From [Clostridium] asparagiforme DSM 15981 (GTDB lineage Bacteria > Bacillota > Clostridia > Lachnospirales > Lachnospiraceae), in the NCBI GenBank assembly GCA_025149125.1, contig CP102272.1, positions 4,278,001-4,342,000 on the forward strand: a stretch of 64,000 nt of DNA. Direction: 5' to 3'. Made by a program: the position numbers and the translations under genes. This document shows positions 61,904 through 64,000 of the stretch, in pieces. The notes below the pieces were generated by a model that saw only the letters and a program-made list of their open reading frames with translations, was not told the origin of the DNA and searched no databases. Numbering within the stretch: the stretch's first letter is position 1; each line of letters starts with the position of its first letter.

Positions 61904-64000
61904 CTAGATTTTTTTCAATTTTGCAAACGACGCAAACATCTTCTTCTGACCTGCTTTGTCGAACTCCACCGTGACCTCATAGTCCTTGGCTCCGTCCTCC
62001 ACGGACTTCACGGTTCCCTGACCGAACTTGATGTGGGAAACCCGGTCGCCGGGTCCGTAGTCCAAAGACGACTGCTTCTGCACGGTAAATGCCTTCCCAA
62101 AGGCCGGTTTCGACGCGGGGGCCGGAGCGGTATTCCGGGAAGCATAGGGGTTGTGGCTGCTGCCAAATCCCCTCCCCTCAGCCTTGGGCTGCGCTTTCAT
62201 GCCGCCCTGATTCCAGGGCAGGGAGTCGTCCGCATAAGCGTCCGTTTTCCGTCCGGAACCTCCGGCGCTCCCGCTGCCTCCGCCAAAGCCGCCGTACCCG
62301 GACAGGGCCGGCTCCAGACGGTCAAATTCCACCGCAGAGGCGGGAAGTTCCTCCACAAACTGGCTGGGCTTGGAATAGCGGGTCTCCCCGTTGACCATGC
62401 GCTGCCTGGCGGAGGTCATCACCAGCTCCTCCCTGGCCCGGGTGATGCCCACGTAGCAAAGCCTGCGCTCCTCCTCGATCTCCGACTTGTCGTCCGCAGT
62501 GATGGACATCATGCTCGGAAATAAACCGTCCTCCATCCCCACCAGGTACACCTTGGGGAATTCCAGGCCCTTGGCGCTGTGCAGGGTCATGAGGGTCACC
62601 CGGTTCTCGGATTCGTCCATGTTGTCGATGTCCGCCACCAGGGCCACCTGTTCCAAAAACTCGTCCAGGGAGGGGTGTTCGCTGTCCTGCTCATAGCTGA
62701 CGGCCTTGTTCACCAACTCCTCGATATTCTCCAGGCGGGTCTGGGACTCGATCTCCCCCTCCGCCTCCAGCTCCTGCCGGTATCCGGTCTCGTCCAGGAT
62801 CCCCTCGATCAGATCCTGGATGGTAAAGTCCTCGGAATTTGCCCGAACCTTAAAGCTGTCGATCTGGCCCACGAAAGCCTCGATCTTAGCCGCGGCCTTG
62901 CCAAGCCCCGGCACCTGGCGGGCCGCCTTCAGCGCGTCGTACAGGCTCATGCCGTGCTCCGACGCGAAAATCGTCACTCTGCCCATAGTGGTGGCTCCGA
63001 TCCCGCGTTTGGGCACATTGATAATCCGCAGCACGGACAGGTCGTCCACGCCGTTGGCGATGGTCCGCAAATAGGCCAGAATGTCCTTGATCTCCTTGCG
63101 CTGATAGAAGTTCACGCCTCCCACCAGGCGATAGGGCACGTTGTAGTAAATGCACCGCTCCTCCAGAAGACGGGACTGGGCGTTGGTGCGGTAGAGCACC
63201 GCCTGATCCTGGTAGGAAAAGCCGCTGTCCCGGATCTGCCGGGCCACATAGTCCGCCTCGTCCCGTGCGTTCTCAAACTGTTTGAAATGCACTAGCGTGC
63301 CCTCGCTGTTGGCCGTCCAGAGCGTCTTGTCCTTCCGTCCCCGGTTGTGGCGGATCACGCCGTTGGCCGCGTTTAAGATGTTCTGGGTGGAGCGGTAGTT
63401 CTGCTCCAGCTTGATCACCCTGGCCCCTGGAAACGCATCCTCAAAGTTCAGGATATTCTCGATGTTGGCCCCACGGAACTTGTAAATGGACTGGTCGTCG
63501 TCGCCCACCACGCAGAGGTTCTTGTATTTTGCCGCCAGCAGGCTGATGAGCTTGAACTGGGCCAGGTTGGTGTCCTGGTACTCGTCCACCATTATGTACT
63601 TGAAACGCTCCTGGTAATAACTCAGCACATCCGGGTTGTTCTGGAACAGTTCCACCGTCTTGACGATCAGGTCGTCAAAATCCATGGCGTTGTTCTTCTT
63701 TAACTGTTTCTGATACTCCTGGTAGATCTCCCCGATCCGCCGCTGCCTGAAATCCCCGGTGGCGTTCAGCAGAAATTCCTCCGGCCCGATCAGCTTGTCC
63801 TTGGCCGACGAGATCGCGCTAAGCGCGCCCCGCTCCTTCAGCTGCTTAGTGTCCACGTCCAGGGTTTTAAACACCTGTTTCATCAGCGTGCGCTGGTCGT
63901 CGGTATCATAGATGGAAAAGCTGGTGGAATACCCCAGCGCCTCGATATGCCTGCGCAAAATGCGCACGCAGGAGGAGTGGAAGGTACTCACCCAGATGCT
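61904..64000 (-). CDS. pcrA: UvrD/PcrA ATP-dependent DNA helicase (5' end outside window)
   Basis: The last ~698 codons of a superfamily 1 helicase; the Walker A region lies beyond the window. Visible motifs: STFHSSCVRILRRH (Ia/Ib region), IMVDEYQDTNLAQ (II), LCVVGDDDQSIYKFRGA (III), LEQNYRST (IV), VTLMTLHSAKGLEFPKVYLVG (V) and LCYVGITRAREEL (VI). A Gly-rich linker leads to a Tudor-like C-terminal end (GDRVSHIKFGQGTVKSVEDG), as in PcrA, which binds RNA polymerase. A housekeeping repair enzyme. Confidence 0.96.
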   Translation of the reverse strand, partial: SIWVSTFHSSCVRILRRHIEALGYSTSFSIYDTDDQRTLMKQVFKTLDVDTKQLKERGALSAISSAKDKLIGPEEFLLNATGDFRQRRIGEIYQEYQKQLKKNNAMDFDDLIVKTVELFQNNPDVLSYYQERFKYIMVDEYQDTNLAQFKLISLLAAKYKNLCVVGDDDQSIYKFRGANIENILNFEDAFPGARVIKLEQNYRSTQNILNAANGVIRHNRGRKDKTLWTANSEGTLVHFKQFENARDEADYVARQIRDSGFSYQDQAVLYRTNAQSRLLEERCIYYNVPYRLVGGVNFYQRKEIKDILAYLRTIANGVDDLSVLRIINVPKRGIGATTMGRVTIFASEHGMSLYDALKAARQVPGLGKAAAKIEAFVGQIDSFKVRANSEDFTIQDLIEGILDETGYRQELEAEGEIESQTRLENIEELVNKAVSYEQDSEHPSLDEFLEQVALVADIDNMDESENRVTLMTLHSAKGLEFPKVYLVGMEDGLFPSMMSITADDKSEIEEERRLCYVGITRAREELVMTSARQRMVNGETRYSKPSQFVEELPASAVEFDRLEPALSGYGGFGGGSGSAGGSGRKTDAYADDSLPWNQGGMKAQPKAEGRGFGSSHNPYASRNTAPAPASKPAFGKAFTVQKQSSLDYGPGDRVSHIKFGQGTVKSVEDGAKDYEVTVEFDKAGQKKMFASFAKLKKI

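Noticed and set aside
62579..63295. 238-residue plus-strand frame
   Set aside because: Antisense to the conserved pcrA motifs, with no ribosome site.

Overview
The window reads as low-to-moderate GC Firmicutes DNA, most likely a gut Clostridia of the Lachnospiraceae type. The signs are AGGAGG ribosome sites, lipoprotein and choline-binding-like surface proteins, CUT1 sugar permeases, a Tn916/Tn1549-type element with matching Int and Xis, and VanR/VanS-like regulators. The species cannot be fixed from sequence reading alone.

Layout. (1) 1-4.8 kb: the 5' part of a very large secreted leucine-rich-repeat surface protein on the minus strand. (2) 4.95-6.9 kb: a group IIC-like intron with its reverse transcriptase, sitting between a terminator hairpin and an 18-bp palindrome. 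A related hairpin-palindrome pair without an intron lies at 9.83-9.89 kb. (3) 7.1-9.8 kb: a two-component system with a 7TMR-DISM-like kinase. (4) 10.5-22 kb, all minus strand: a solute-binding lipoprotein, an HlyD-like adaptor, a MacB-like membrane protein, two sugar-type permeases, a wrecked ATPase remnant, a second two-component system and small lipoprotein or hypothetical genes. (5) About 22.5-39.5 kb: a Tn1549/Tn916-family element. It keeps ParB-like, replication-type, MobC, relaxase, sigma, Xis and Int genes, but a large internal deletion has fused the start of the VirD4-like coupling protein to the end of a helicase. Its cargo is LysR-YczE-GNAT-MFS. (6) 39.6-41.5 kb: VanS/VanR-like regulators with no van resistance genes nearby. 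(7) 42-56.9 kb: a defence region at the 3' end of rlmD. (8) 56.8-64 kb: rlmD, three hypothetical or DUF genes, a small membrane protein and pcrA, which runs off the window.

The most notable region is 42.4-56.9 kb. A roughly 29-bp sequence from the 3' end of rlmD, encoding the RlmD C-terminal tail, occurs four times (near 56.88, 50.36, 44.13 and 42.43 kb). It divides the region into three tandem cassettes: Hachiman (HamA/HamB) plus a DGQHR-HEPN gene pair; a 1.2-kilo-residue nuclease-STAND NTPase with an intact and a decayed RhuM gene; and a single nuclease-SAVED gene without any CD-NTase. No recombinase gene is visible in any cassette. This looks like serial integration of small defence cassettes at one attachment site, probably driven in trans.

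The genes otherwise fit together in local units. TCS2 probably controls itself and the following lipoprotein through a shared box of two 11-bp repeats. TCS1 may control itself and the large surface protein through the shared palindrome. The transposon has lost its conjugation machinery but keeps mobilisation and excision functions. All functional statements rest on reading motifs by eye; no database search was run.
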